Part shown: piece after piece, positions 10,429 to 20,300 of the stretch
How the letters are laid out: every line of letters begins with the position of its first letter
Numbering within the stretch: position 1 is the stretch's first letter
Assembly: GCF_004217615.1 (NCBI RefSeq)
Contig: NZ_SHLD01000001.1
Span: 434,001 to 498,000 of the forward strand
DNA: 64,000 nucleotides
Reading direction: 5' to 3'
Source of the DNA: Micromonospora kangleipakensis
Lineage (GTDB): Bacteria; Actinomycetota; Actinomycetes; Mycobacteriales; Micromonosporaceae
The notes under the pieces: generated by a model
Databases searched by the model: none
The model's input: the letters and a program-made list of their open reading frames with translations, nothing else
What the model was told of the DNA's origin: nothing
Position numbers and translations under genes: made by a program

Positions 10429-11496
10429 TCAGCCGGCGGTCGGGGTCGCGGCGGCCGGCCCGTGCACCCGGGCCACCCAGGCGTCCGGGTCGCCCAACTC
10501 CTCGAGCCGGGGCAGGGTCAGCGGCGAGCCGAAGATCTTGTTGAAGCCCTCCATGCCGACCCGGTCGACCACGCCGTGGACGAACTTGCGGCCCTCGGCG
10601 TACTGGCGCATCTTGACCTCGATGCCGAGCAGCCGGCGGATCGCCTTCTCCAGCGGGTTGCCGGACTCCCGCCGCCGGTTGAACGCGGCCCGGATCGACT
10701 CGACGCTCGGGATCACCTGCGGGCCGACGCCGTCCATCACGAACTCGGCGTGCCCTTCAAGCAGGGTCATCAGCGCGGTGAGCCGGTCGAGCACCGCCCG
10801 CTGCGCGGGGGTCTGCACGATGTCCAGCACGCTGGCCCGGCTCTCCGGGTCCTTCACCGCGTCGGAGAGGGTGGCCACACCGCGCCGCAGCCGCTCCAGC
10901 AGGTGCTCGCCGCCCTGCGAGGCGTCGACGAACGCCTGCACCTCGCCGAGGAAGTACGCGCGCATCCACGGCACGGCGGTGAACTGGGTCCGGTGGGTCA
11001 CCTCGTGCAGGCAGACCCAGAGCCGGAAGTCACGCGGGTCGCAGCCAAGCTTCCGCTCCACCTCGACGATGTTCGGCGCCACCAGCAGCAGTTGGCCGGG
11101 GTCGCCGGAGAAGACCTCGTACTGGCCGAGGACCCGGCCGGAGAGGTAGGCCAGCACGGTGCCGGCCTGCACCCCGGTCAGCCGGGAGCCGATCGCCTCG
11201 GTGAGCGGCCCGGGCCGCTTGTCCCCGGAGAGCCGGTTCACCAGCGGGGTGATCACCTCACGCAGCCCGGCGATGTTGGCGGCCGCCCAGTCCCGGCGGT
11301 CCACCACCTTCACCGGCGGGTGAGCAACCTGCGAGCGCAGCCCGGTGTAGTCGGCGACGTGCCCGGCCGCCTCCCCGGTCAGCCGCCGCAGCTCGCCGAC
11401 CACGTCGGTGGCCTCGGCGTACGACACCCGGGGGCCCGACTTGCCCAGCGCCCCCGCGGTCGCGGCGGCCAGATCCCAGTCCACGAACTGCGCCAT
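10429..11496 (-). CDS. Zinc-dependent metallopeptidase-like, F420-associated family protein
   Basis: The 355-residue protein contains the zincin-like motif HEVTHRTQF and belongs to the actinobacterial family (TIGR03624/03883 type) described as coenzyme F420 biosynthesis-associated or putative hydrolase and usually encoded beside tilS. ATG 11496 (MAQFVDWDL) is preferred because a TACGGT box lies 6 nt upstream; the longer frame to 11523 would bury that promoter. The substrate is unknown. Confidence 0.85.
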   Translation of the reverse strand: MAQFVDWDLAAATAGALGKSGPRVSYAEATDVVGELRRLTGEAAGHVADYTGLRSQVAHPPVKVVDRRDWAAANIAGLREVITPLVNRLSGDKRPGPLTEAIGSRLTGVQAGTVLAYLSGRVLGQYEVFSGDPGQLLLVAPNIVEVERKLGCDPRDFRLWVCLHEVTHRTQFTAVPWMRAYFLGEVQAFVDASQGGEHLLERLRRGVATLSDAVKDPESRASVLDIVQTPAQRAVLDRLTALMTLLEGHAEFVMDGVGPQVIPSVESIRAAFNRRRESGNPLEKAIRRLLGIEVKMRQYAEGRKFVHGVVDRVGMEGFNKIFGSPLTLPRLEELGDPDAWVARVHGPAAATPTAG

Positions 11497-11502
11497 GCAC
11501 CC

Positions 11503-11508
11503 ACCGTA
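11503..11508 (-). promoter_or_regulatory. -10 box of leaderless promoter
   Basis: TACGGT on the minus strand ends 6 nt before ATG 11496, supporting that start and a leaderless transcript covering the metallopeptidase gene and tilS. Confidence 0.5.
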
Positions 11509-11575
11509 CCCGCGCCGGAACACCCCGGCCCGGGCTCGCGCCGGCCGATCGACGGCGATCGCACCGGCGCGCGGG

Positions 11576-13543
11576 TCAGCGACAGCCGCAGCCGGCCAGC
11601 GCCGAGGTGATCCGGTCGAGGGCCTGCCGGGTCGCGTCCAGGGTGCCCTCCGGAGCCTGGTCGGTGAGCACCGCGAACGTCAGCAGCCGGCCGTCGGCCG
11701 TGGTGACCAGCCCGGCGATGGCGTTGACCCGGCTCAGCGTCCCGGTCTTGGCGCGGACCACGCCGGCCCCGGCCTTCGTCACCGCCGCCTGGTAGCGGTC
11801 GTCGAGGGTGCCGGACCAGCCGCCCACCGGCAGGCCCCCGAAGATCGCCGCGAGCTCGGGGTGGCTGCCGTTGCCGGCGAGGGTGATCAGGTCGGTCAGC
11901 AGCGACGGGCTGATCCGGTTGGTCCGGGACAGGCCGCTGCCGTCGGCGAGGCTGATCTCGTCGGCGGGCAGCCCCAGCTCGCCGATCACCGCGTCGGTGG
12001 CCGCGGCACCGCCAACGAAGGAGGCCGGCTTGTTCCGGGCCAGCGCCACCTGCCGGGCCAGCGTCTCGGCGATCACGTTGTCACTGTCGCTGATCATGAT
12101 GTCGACCAGCCGGACCATCGGCAGCGACTGGACCTTGCCCAGCTCGGTCCCCGGCGCCCCGGCCGCCGCGCTGGCCCCGGAGGCGGCGGGCGCGCTGCCG
12201 CGCTTCACCTCGGCGGCGTCGCCGGAGAGCCCGAGCAGCCGGGCGAACTGCCGGCCGGCGGTCAGGTCCGGCTGGGAGACCCGCTCGGCGGCGCCGTGCG
12301 TGTCGTCGAAGTTCTTCCGGGCCGCCTCCGCGTCCCGGCGGGCGCCGTCGGTCATCAGGGCGGTGATCGGCGCGCCGAAGCCGCCGGTCGGGATGTCGTC
12401 GTCCCAGCCCGGCTCGTACACCGGGCCGCTGAACAGGGACGAGTCGACGATGACCCGGGTCGGCGCGGTGCCGCCGAGCGCCTTGCGTACCTGGGCGGCC
12501 AGGTCGTCCAGCCGGGCCGCGCCCGGGTAGAAGCCGTTCTTGTCCACGGCCAGGGTCGGGTCACCGCCACCGACGATGACCACCTCGCCGGGGGTCGCGC
12601 CGGCCACCGCGCGGGTCGGGATCCGGTACGCGGGCCCCCGGGCGGCCAGCACCGTCACCGCGGTCGCCAGCTTGGTCACCGAGGCGGGCACCGTGGGCGC
12701 GTCCTGGCCGCTGCCGTAGAGCGCCTTGCCGGTGGTCACGTCGGCCACCGACACGTTCACCCGGTCGCCGAGGGCCGCCGCGCGGACCAGCGGGTCGAGC
12801 GCGGCGCGGACCCCGTCGGCGGACGGGACCGGGGCGTTGGGGTCCGGACCGGCGAGCACCGCCGGCGGGTCGGGCTCGGGCGCCTGCGCGCTGGCTGCCG
12901 GCGCGACGGCCTCGCTGCCCAGCCAGCCGGCCACCGGCCCGGGCCGCACCACGGCCAGCCCGACCGCGGCCAGCACGACGATCAGCACGCTGGCGAGCAC
13001 GGCCAGCGGCAGCCGCCGCCGGCGACGGGCCGGCGGGGGCTCGGGAGCGGCCGGCGGGGCCGCCCGGCCGACCGGCCCGCCGCCCCGGCCGTCCTGGTCC
13101 GGCCAGCTCACCTGGCCACCGCCGTACGGCTGCGGCTCGGCCCGACCGGCGAACTGCTCGGGGCGCGCCCGGCCGACCGGCTCGGGACCGAACTGCGGGG
13201 GGTGCCCGGGGCCGTACTGCGGGGGGTGCCCGGGACCGTACTGCTGGGGGTTGGGCCGGCCCACCGGCTCGGGGCCGTACGACTGCGGGTGCGCCCGGCC
13301 GACCGGCTCGGGGCCGTACCGCTGGGGGTTGGGCCGGCCCACGGGGTCGGGGCCGTACTGCTGGGGGTTCGCCCGGCCGACCGGCGCGGAGCCGGCGTCG
13401 GGGCGGCGGCCGGGGTCGCCGGGGGCACGGGGAAGCTGGGCGTCGGGGACCGGGACGCGCCCGGTGGCACCGCCGGAACCGGGACCGCCGAACTTCCGCC
13501 CGTCAACCCCCTCCGGGCGGTAATGTGAATCTTCCCTCCCCAC
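11576..13543 (-). CDS. dacB: D-alanyl-D-alanine carboxypeptidase / PBP4-type endopeptidase
   Basis: Peptidase S13 family; trims peptidoglycan stem peptides outside the membrane. The 655-residue protein has a 175-residue cytoplasmic Pro/Gly/Gln-rich head with tandem repeats, a basic RRRRR stop, a TM segment at about 178-200, then the catalytic domain: SxxK in ASVTK (Ser288), SxN in SDSDN, and KTG in RAKTGTLSRV. GTG 13543 is chosen because GGAGGAGG precedes it at good spacing. The disordered head is unusually long for PBP4 but similar heads occur on actinobacterial cell-wall enzymes. It is divergent from ppa. Confidence 0.93.
   Translation of the reverse strand: MGREDSHYRPEGVDGRKFGGPGSGGATGRVPVPDAQLPRAPGDPGRRPDAGSAPVGRANPQQYGPDPVGRPNPQRYGPEPVGRAHPQSYGPEPVGRPNPQQYGPGHPPQYGPGHPPQFGPEPVGRARPEQFAGRAEPQPYGGGQVSWPDQDGRGGGPVGRAAPPAAPEPPPARRRRRLPLAVLASVLIVVLAAVGLAVVRPGPVAGWLGSEAVAPAASAQAPEPDPPAVLAGPDPNAPVPSADGVRAALDPLVRAAALGDRVNVSVADVTTGKALYGSGQDAPTVPASVTKLATAVTVLAARGPAYRIPTRAVAGATPGEVVIVGGGDPTLAVDKNGFYPGAARLDDLAAQVRKALGGTAPTRVIVDSSLFSGPVYEPGWDDDIPTGGFGAPITALMTDGARRDAEAARKNFDDTHGAAERVSQPDLTAGRQFARLLGLSGDAAEVKRGSAPAASGASAAAGAPGTELGKVQSLPMVRLVDIMISDSDNVIAETLARQVALARNKPASFVGGAAATDAVIGELGLPADEISLADGSGLSRTNRISPSLLTDLITLAGNGSHPELAAIFGGLPVGGWSGTLDDRYQAAVTKAGAGVVRAKTGTLSRVNAIAGLVTTADGRLLTFAVLTDQAPEGTLDATRQALDRITSALAGCGCR
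13154..13387 (-). repeat. In-frame tandem repeat encoding PVGRxxPQxYGPE units in dacB
   Basis: Residues about 53-130 of the PBP4-type protein consist of four or five 13-residue units of the form PVGRxxPQxYGPx, interrupted by two 8-residue GHPPQYGP-like units. The DNA copies are nearly identical, so copy number may vary between strains by slippage. Confidence 0.8.
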
Positions 13544-13698
13544 GACCCCCTCCTCCCCCGTCGAAAAGCACCTTGGGTGACACTACTTCGGTCCGAACAC
13601 TATGCGGCGGCCGGAGCCGGCGGGTGGGCATTCACCTGTCCGGGGGCGGCGCCGCTGGTTTCCGTTAGCCAGCGTGGGCAAACGAGGGAGCGTGGGAG

Positions 13699-14202
13699 AT
13701 GGATTTCGACGTCACGGTTGAGATCCCGAAGGGTCACCGAAACAAGTACGAGGTGGACCACGCGACCGGCCGGATCCGGCTGGACCGCACCCTCTTCACG
13801 TCCACGCAGTACCCGGCCGACTACGGCTTCATCGAGGGCACCCTGGGCGAGGACGGCGACCCGCTGGACGCCCTCGTGCTGGTCCCCGAGCCCACCTTCC
13901 CGGGCTGCCTGATCCGCTGCCGCACCATCGGCATGTTCCGGATGACGGACGAGAAGGGCGGCGACGACAAGGTCCTCTGCGTGCCCTACGAGGATCCGCG
14001 CCAGGAGCACCTGCGCGACATCCACCACCTCGGCGAGTTCGACCGGCTGGAGATCCAGCACTTCTTCGAGGTGTACAAGGACCTCGAGCCCGGCAAGTCG
14101 GTCGAGGGCGCCACCTGGGTGGGGCGTACCGAGGCGGAGGCCGAGATCCGCGCCTCGTACCAGCGCGCCAAGGACGCCGCCGAGCACGGCGACGCGCACT
14201 GA
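13699..14202 (+). CDS. ppa: Inorganic pyrophosphatase
   Basis: Hydrolyses pyrophosphate released by biosynthesis. The 167-residue protein is a family I (hexameric) enzyme: ERxK-like [25 protein letters not shown], and the metal-binding signature [16 protein letters not shown] Shine-Dalgarno sits just before ATG. It is divergent from dacB and convergent with eccD across a terminator hairpin. Confidence 0.97.
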   Translation: MDFDVTVEIPKGHRNKYEVDHATGRIRLDRTLFTSTQYPADYGFIEGTLGEDGDPLDALVLVPEPTFPGCLIRCRTIGMFRMTDEKGGDDKVLCVPYEDPRQEHLRDIHHLGEFDRLEIQHFFEVYKDLEPGKSVEGATWVGRTEAEAEIRASYQRAKDAAEHGDAH

Positions 14203-14219
14203 TCTTCGGACGTGTGACA

Positions 14220-14246
14220 GGCCCGGGCCGCTCGGCGGTCCGGGCC
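14220..14246. terminator. Hairpin between convergent ppa and eccD
   Basis: GGCCCGG (14220-14226) pairs with CCGGGCC (14240-14246) around a loop that can pair further. It lies 17 nt after the ppa stop and 12 nt before the eccD stop and could serve both strands. There is no T-run, as is usual in such GC-rich genomes. Confidence 0.65.
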
Positions 14247-14257
14247 TTCCCGTCCGC

Positions 14258-15661
14258 TCAGCCGAGCAGGCCACGGGCCCGGTCGTAGAGGTCCAGCACG
14301 GCGCAGGCCACCGGCACCACGGAGACCACCAGCGCGGTGTCGGTGAGATCCGCCAGCCGACCGAGGTACGGGGAGACCGGCCGCCGGGCGTACGTGGTGC
14401 CGGCCACCACCGCGACCAGGGCCAGGACGAGCCCGGCGACGGTCAGCGCGAGCAGGCCGGCGGAGCCGGCCCGGCCGGCGAGCACCCCGCCGAGCACGGC
14501 GGACCCGGCCAGCCCGGCGGTCACGGCGGGCACCCGGTGCCGGAGCGCGACGAAGAGCCGGGACCGCAGCAGCAGCACGGCCGACCCGACCGCGACCAGC
14601 ACCCGCCCGGCGACCCCGCCCGCCGAGGCGAGCACCGCCGCGGCGGTGACCGCGAGGACGGCGTGCCCGAGCAGCATCCCGGTCAGCATCTCCTCGGTCC
14701 GGGCCACCGCCGCGTGGACCCGGCCCCGGTCGGGCAGGTCCCGGACCGCGGATGCCTCCCCGCCCGGCCCGGCGGCCGGCAGGGTGATCGGCGGCAGCGG
14801 CATCTTGCCCAGCCGGATGGCCAGCAGCGGCAGCGCGCCGAGCGTGAAGACGAGCGCGCAGAGCAGCACCGCCGCGGTGGCCGCCGGGTCGAGGAAGAGC
14901 CCGCCGACGGCGGCGAGCCCGCCGACCGAGCCGACGGTCGCGCCGGCCACGAAGACCCGGGACCGGGTGGCCACGCCGAGCAGGCCGAGCACCGACAGCA
15001 GCAGCAGCGCCACCGAGCCGGCCAGCAACTCGGGGGCGCCCAGCCAGCGCAGCGGCGCGAACGGGCCGACCGGGTCACCCGAGCTGACCGCGAGCGTGCC
15101 GGCCGCGGCGGCGTACGGCAGCGCGTACCCGCCGAGGGTGGCGGCGGCCGGGCCGTCCCCGTACGCCCGGGACGCGGCGGTGCCGGCGACGACGAGCAGC
15201 AGCGCCACGGCGGCGGCGACCGGCCAGCCGGTCCGCTGCCCGGGGCCGCCGGCCAGCACGGCGAGCAGCCCGACGGCGAGCGGCACGGCTGCCCCGGCCA
15301 GGGTGGCGGCCCGGGTGGCGGCCGGCGACCAGGCACCGCCCCGGCGGCGGGCGCCGTCGGCGATCGCCTCGACCACGTCGTCGTACTCCAGCTCGGGCCA
15401 CTGCGCGCGGGCCGGCACCAGGTGCAGCACCTCGCCGTCGCGCACCCCCTGCGGCAGCAGCGCCTGCGCGGTCGCCAGCACCGCCCCGTCGGTACGCCGG
15501 AGCACCCAGCCGCCGTGCCGCTCCCCGTCGTCGGCCAGCCCCTCGCCGGCGTGCCGCAGCACCTCCGGCAGCAGCTCGGCCAGGGGGACCTGCTCCGGCA
15601 GGGCCACGTCCACCCGCCGCTGGGGGGTGTTGATCGTGACCCGGGCCAGCCCGGTTGTCAT
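14258..15661 (-). CDS. eccD: Type VII secretion membrane channel protein EccD
   Basis: EccD forms much of the inner-membrane pore of ESX secretion systems. The 467-residue product has an N-terminal ubiquitin-like (YukD) domain of about 85 residues (TINTPQRRVDVALPEQVPLAELLPE) and then about eleven hydrophobic segments from residue 115 to the end, matching EccD. ATG 15661 is preceded by GGAGAAA at Shine-Dalgarno spacing and a GATATGG-like -10. It is transcribed away from eccC; a TnpB element now occupies the former shared intergenic region. Confidence 0.92.
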   Translation of the reverse strand: MTTGLARVTINTPQRRVDVALPEQVPLAELLPEVLRHAGEGLADDGERHGGWVLRRTDGAVLATAQALLPQGVRDGEVLHLVPARAQWPELEYDDVVEAIADGARRRGGAWSPAATRAATLAGAAVPLAVGLLAVLAGGPGQRTGWPVAAAVALLLVVAGTAASRAYGDGPAAATLGGYALPYAAAAGTLAVSSGDPVGPFAPLRWLGAPELLAGSVALLLLSVLGLLGVATRSRVFVAGATVGSVGGLAAVGGLFLDPAATAAVLLCALVFTLGALPLLAIRLGKMPLPPITLPAAGPGGEASAVRDLPDRGRVHAAVARTEEMLTGMLLGHAVLAVTAAAVLASAGGVAGRVLVAVGSAVLLLRSRLFVALRHRVPAVTAGLAGSAVLGGVLAGRAGSAGLLALTVAGLVLALVAVVAGTTYARRPVSPYLGRLADLTDTALVVSVVPVACAVLDLYDRARGLLG

Positions 15662-15796
15662 CGACGTTTCTCCATATCGAGCGGGAACAGTGGCTGACGG
15701 ACGAGAGGACTTTACCCACGATGAGCCAGGCTCGGGTTACCGAGAGCCACGGAGAGGTGTCGATTTTCTCTGCATGTCTATCTATGGTTGCTTGTT

Positions 15797-15937
15797 GTGC
15801 GTAGCGTCTACCGGATCGGTGAGCTTGCCGAGCAGGTGACGTTGTCCCCGCGGCAGGAACTGGTGGAGGACCCGCCGGCGGTCGTGCGCGCCGAGGAACT
15901 CGACGGAGCGGACCTGACCGGGACTGGTCACCGGTGA
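15797..15937 (+). pseudogene. Short frame with MerR-like N terminus, possible tnpA remnant
   Basis: GTG 15797 opens a 46-codon frame reading VRSVYRIGELAEQVTLSPRQ and ending ADLTGTGHR. The YRIGELAEQV segment resembles the MerR-type DNA-binding helices that begin IS607-family serine transposases (TnpA), and the frame overlaps tnpB by GTGA, the usual IS607 arrangement. The catalytic serine-recombinase domain is missing, so an internal deletion is inferred. It could instead be a tiny unrelated protein. Confidence 0.4.
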
Positions 15938-17352
15938 AGGTCACCCGCATCGCTTACTCGACGGGCCTGAACGCGGGTAAGTACGCGGCGTTGCGAGAAC
16001 AGGCCCGCCGGTTGGGCCGGGTGCGCAGCGAGGTCTGGCAGCGTTACGGCTCGGTCGCGGGTGTCGGTTCGGGGTTGAGGGATCGGCAGGTGCGGGACCG
16101 GTGGTTGGCCGACCGCACGCACACGCGGTTCGGTGTGCTGGCGAATGCGTGGAAGGAAACCGTCCGCGATGCTATGGCCGACATCGCGGCGAACCTGGCC
16201 TCGGCCAAGGTGCAGGTCCGCCGGGCGGTCTTCCGGTGCACGAGCGATCCTGGCGAGCGCAAGCGAATGCTGGCCGCGCTGGCGGCTGACCGGTGGGCTG
16301 GCGACCCCTTCCTGGCTCGACAGATGCGTAAGCACTGGAAGCGTGGCCGCAATCGCACAGATCATCAGATCGTGGTGCGCGCCGACAAGTACAGCACCGT
16401 CACCGACGGGCGGGGCCGGTTGTGGCTGGCCGTCCCGGGCCTCGAGCGCCGCCAGATGGTCAGGATCCCGCTGTCCACGGCCGTCGCCCCGACGGGCACG
16501 TTGCGGCTGATCCTGCGCCGGGGTCGGGTCGAGGTGCACTACCAGATCGACGCGTCGCGGATGCGGTCGTCGCAGCGGCCCTGCGGCGGGCGAACGGTTG
16601 GTGTGGACAAGGGCTACACCGAAGCCCTGACCGACTCCGACGGTACCCACCACGGCACCGGTCTCGGCGAACTGCTGACCGCCGAGTCAGACCGGCTGAA
16701 GGAACGCAACCGGCGGCGGGCGAAGCTGCGGTCGATAGCGAACACCGCCGCCGCCCGCGGAGATCACGCGAAAGCGCAGCGAATCACCGCCAACAACCTC
16801 GGCATCGTCAAGCGGGACCGGCAGGCCGCCCGCCACCGCGCCCAGGTCTGTACGAAGATCTTCACCGCCGTGCACCGGGTCGTCGACAAGGCCGCCACGC
16901 TCGTCGCCGAAGACCTCACCAAACGCTTCGCCGGACGCAAGACGCTCGGCAAGAACATCAACCGGCGCCTCGCCGGGTGGACCAAAGGAGTCACCGCCGA
17001 GGCCCTAACAAACGTGTCGGAGCGCAGAGGTTCTGCGCTCGTACACGTCAACGCCGCCTACACCTCACAAACCTGTCACCGCTGCGGCCGGCTCGGCCGA
17101 CGCAGCGGGGACCGGTTTCACTGCACCTGGTGCGGGGTGGTGTGGCAGGCCGACGTGAACGCCGCGATCAACATCCTGCACCGAGCCGGCGACCCCGACA
17201 TCGCCCTTCACACCCCACACCACACGGTGAAGCAGATCCTGCGGGACCGGACCGATCGCCACCGGACCAGACTGCCGGTCCAGGACTCCAGCCCGGCCAT
17301 CGCCGAGCGGAGAGCGAACCATCCGAACCGCTCAACAACGAGCAAGAAGTAG
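15934..17352 (+). CDS. tnpB: TnpB RNA-guided nuclease (IS607/IS605 OrfB)
   Basis: TnpB proteins are RuvC-fold, RNA-guided DNA endonucleases that cut the vacated donor site. The 472-residue product retains all three RuvC acidic residues: Asp225 in VGVDKGYTEAL, Glu326 in LVAEDLTKRF and Asp407 in ADVNAAINIL. A CxxC-x(n)-CxxC zinc finger (CHRCG and CTWCG) lies between the last two. It is slightly longer than the usual 350-430 residues, with a C-terminal tail after the RuvC end. Codon use is less GC-biased than in the flanking ecc genes, as expected of a mobile gene. Its guide RNA would overlap the 3' end and run toward eccC. Confidence 0.88.
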   Translation: MKVTRIAYSTGLNAGKYAALREQARRLGRVRSEVWQRYGSVAGVGSGLRDRQVRDRWLADRTHTRFGVLANAWKETVRDAMADIAANLASAKVQVRRAVFRCTSDPGERKRMLAALAADRWAGDPFLARQMRKHWKRGRNRTDHQIVVRADKYSTVTDGRGRLWLAVPGLERRQMVRIPLSTAVAPTGTLRLILRRGRVEVHYQIDASRMRSSQRPCGGRTVGVDKGYTEALTDSDGTHHGTGLGELLTAESDRLKERNRRRAKLRSIANTAAARGDHAKAQRITANNLGIVKRDRQAARHRAQVCTKIFTAVHRVVDKAATLVAEDLTKRFAGRKTLGKNINRRLAGWTKGVTAEALTNVSERRGSALVHVNAAYTSQTCHRCGRLGRRSGDRFHCTWCGVVWQADVNAAINILHRAGDPDIALHTPHHTVKQILRDRTDRHRTRLPVQDSSPAIAERRANHPNRSTTSKK

Positions 17353-17364
17353 GAAGCAGGCTCA

Positions 17365-20300
17365 GTGTCCACTGTCGTCATCAAGCGCCCACCGCGGCGT
17401 CCCGCGCCGGAGATACCGATCGGTGAGCTGCCCGTGGAGGCGCCGCCGGAGATCCCCGTCGCCGCCGGCGGACGCTGGCAGCAGGCGCTGATGGTGCTGC
17501 CCATGCTCGGCGGCACGGTGGCGATGGCGATGATGTTCGGCCGGGGCGGCGGGGCCTACTCCTATGTGGTGGGCGGCATGTTCGGGCTCTCCTCGGTGGC
17601 CATGCTGGTCACCTCATGGGGCAGCGCCGCCGGCACCCCGAAGAAGTCGGAGATGATGGCCGCCCGGCGGGAGTACCTGCGACACCTGACCGCGCTGCGC
17701 CGCCGGGTCCGGCAGACCGCCGGGGCGCAGCGCGCCGGGCTCTACTACCGGCACCCCGACCCGGGCCGGCTCTGGTCCACCGTCGACAGCCACCGGGTCT
17801 GGGAACGCCGGCCGGGGGACCCCGACTTCGCGGTGGTCCGGGTGGGCGTCGGCCCGCAGACCCTGGCCACCCCGCTCGTCCCGCCGGTCACCCGGCCGCT
17901 GGAGGAGCTGGAGCCGATGACCGCGGGCGCGCTCCGGCGCTTCCTCGACGCGTACTCGGTGGTGCCGGATTTGCCGGTGGCGCTCTCGCTGCGCAGCTTC
18001 GCCCGGGTCTTCGTCCGCGGTCCCGCCGGCCCGCGGGGGGCCGGCTCGCCGGCCGCGCAGGCCCTGACCCGGGCCGTGCTCGCCCAGCTCGCCGTCTTCC
18101 ACGCCCCGGACGAGCTGCTGATCGCGGTCTGCGCCGGGCCGGAACGGCGGGCGCGCTGGGACTGGGTCAAGTGGCTGCCACACGCCCAGCACCCGACCCG
18201 CGCCGACGCCCTCGGCCCGGTCCGCCTGGTCAGCAGCTCCGCCGCCGAGCTGGAACGGCTCCTCGACGAGGTGCTGGCCAGCCGGTCCCGGTTCAGCCCG
18301 GCCGGCCCGGCCACCGACGGGCCGCACGTGGTGGTGGTGCTCGACGGGGGCGACCTGACCGGCGCCACCGACCTGGCCGGGGACGGTGGCATCGACGCGG
18401 TCACCGTCGTCGACCTGGACACCCCGCCGCCCCGGCTGCTCGACCGGTACGCCCTCCTGCTCGACCTGGCCGACAGCCGGCTGCACTCGCACTCCGCGGC
18501 GGGGCACGCCGAGGTCGGCGCCGCCGACGCGCTGGAGCTCGCCGACGCGGAGGCGGTCGCCCGCCGGCTCGCCCCGCTGCGGCTCGCCGGCACCGTACGC
18601 GGACCGGACGCCCCGCCCGGCGCCGAGCCGGGCCTGCCCGAGCTGCTCGGCCTCGGCGACCCGGAGGGCTTCACCGCCGAGCAGGGCTGGGCGCCCCGAC
18701 CGGCCCGGGACCGGCTGCGGGTGCCGATCGGGGTCGGCGCCGACGGCGGCGCCATCGAGCTGGATCTCAAGGAGTCCGCGCAGGACGGCATGGGCCCGCA
18801 CGGCCTGCTCATCGGGGCCACCGGCTCCGGCAAGTCCGAGCTGCTCCGCACGCTGGTGCTCGGGCTGGCCGCCACGCACAGCTCCGAGCAGCTCAACTTC
18901 GTGCTGGTCGACTTCAAGGGCGGCGCGACCTTCGCCTCGTTCGACCGGCTGCCGCACACCGCCGCGGTGATCACCAACCTGGCCGACGCGCTGCCGCTGG
19001 TCGACCGAATGGTGGACGCGATCAACGGGGAGCTGGTCCGCCGGCAGGAGCTGCTGCGCCGGGCCGGCAACTTCGCCAGCCTCCGCGACTACGAACGGGC
19101 CCGCGCGGCCGGCACCCCGCTCGCCCCGCTGCCGTCGCTGCTGCTGATCTGCGACGAGTTCTCCGAGCTGCTCTCCGCCAAGCCCGACTTCATCGACCTC
19201 TTCGTCCAGATCGGCCGGCTGGGCCGGTCCCTCGGCGTGCACCTGCTGCTCGCCAGCCAGCGGCTGGAAGAGGGGCGGCTGCGGGGGCTCGACACCCACC
19301 TGTCGTACCGGATCGGGTTGCGGACCTTCTCGGCGCTGGAGTCCCGGACGGTGCTCGGGGTGCCCGATGCGCACGAGCTGCCCCGCTCCCCGGGTCACGG
19401 CTACCTGCGCGCCGGCACCGACCCGCTGGTCCGCTTCAAGGCCGCGTACGTCTCCGGCGCGGTCCGCCGCCGGGGCGGCCCGGCGGGCGCGGCCGGCGCG
19501 GGCGCGCCCCGGCTGCTCACCTTCTCCACCCACCTGGTGCCGGAGCCGGAGCCGGCCACCCCGGCCGCGCTGCCCGCCGCCGAGGAGGACGCCCCCACCC
19601 AGACCCTGCTCGACCTCCTGGTCGGCCGGCTGGCCGGGCAGGGGCCCCCGGCCCACCAGGTGTGGCTGCCGCCGCTGGACTCCTCCCCCACCCTCGACGA
19701 GCTGCTCGGCCCGGTCGCCGCCGACCCGGTACGCGGGCTCACCGTCGGCAATCCCGAGCTGCACGGGGCCCTCCAGGTGCCGGTGGCGGTGGTCGACAAG
19801 CCGTACGAGCAGCGCCGGGACCTGTTCTGGCTGGCGCTGGACGGCGCGGCCGGGCACGTCGCGGTGGTCGGGCAGCCGCAGAGCGGCAAGTCGAGCCTGC
19901 TGCGCACGCTGATCTGCGCGCTGGCGCTCACCCACACCCCGACCGAGGCGCAGGTCTACTGCCTCGACTTCGGCGGCGGGGCGCTCGGCGTGCTGCGCGA
20001 CCTGCCGCACGTCGGCGGGGTCGCCGGCCGCTCCGACCCGACCGCGGTGCGCCGCACCGTCGGGGAGATCGCCGCCCTGCTGGCCGAGCGGGAACGCCGC
20101 TTCGCCGAACTGGGCGTGGAGTCGATGGCGGCGTGGCGACGGCGGCGGGCGGCGGCGCTGGCCAACGGGCAGCCGGGGACGGACCCGTTCGGCGACGTGT
20201 TCCTGGTGGTGGACGGCTGGGGCACCCTGCGCAACGACTATGAGGACCTGGAGCCGCTCGTCACCGACCTGGCCACCCGCGGCCTGTCGTACGGCGTCCA

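Larger units (their letters stand above)
15797..17352 (+). mobile_element. IS607/IS605-like element with intact tnpB and possible truncated tnpA
   Basis: The unit comprises a 46-codon frame with a MerR-like start and a full-length tnpB overlapping it by GTGA, inserted between eccD and eccC. Exact ends cannot be set from one copy; the right end must lie near 17340-17364, because eccC starts at 17365. No terminal inverted repeats are seen, consistent with IS607/IS605-type elements. If the small frame is a transposase remnant, the element cannot move by itself. Confidence 0.65.

Noticed and set aside
13154..13387. CRISPR-like array
   Set aside because: The repeat is in frame within dacB, with no unique spacers; no CRISPR array or cas gene is present in the window.
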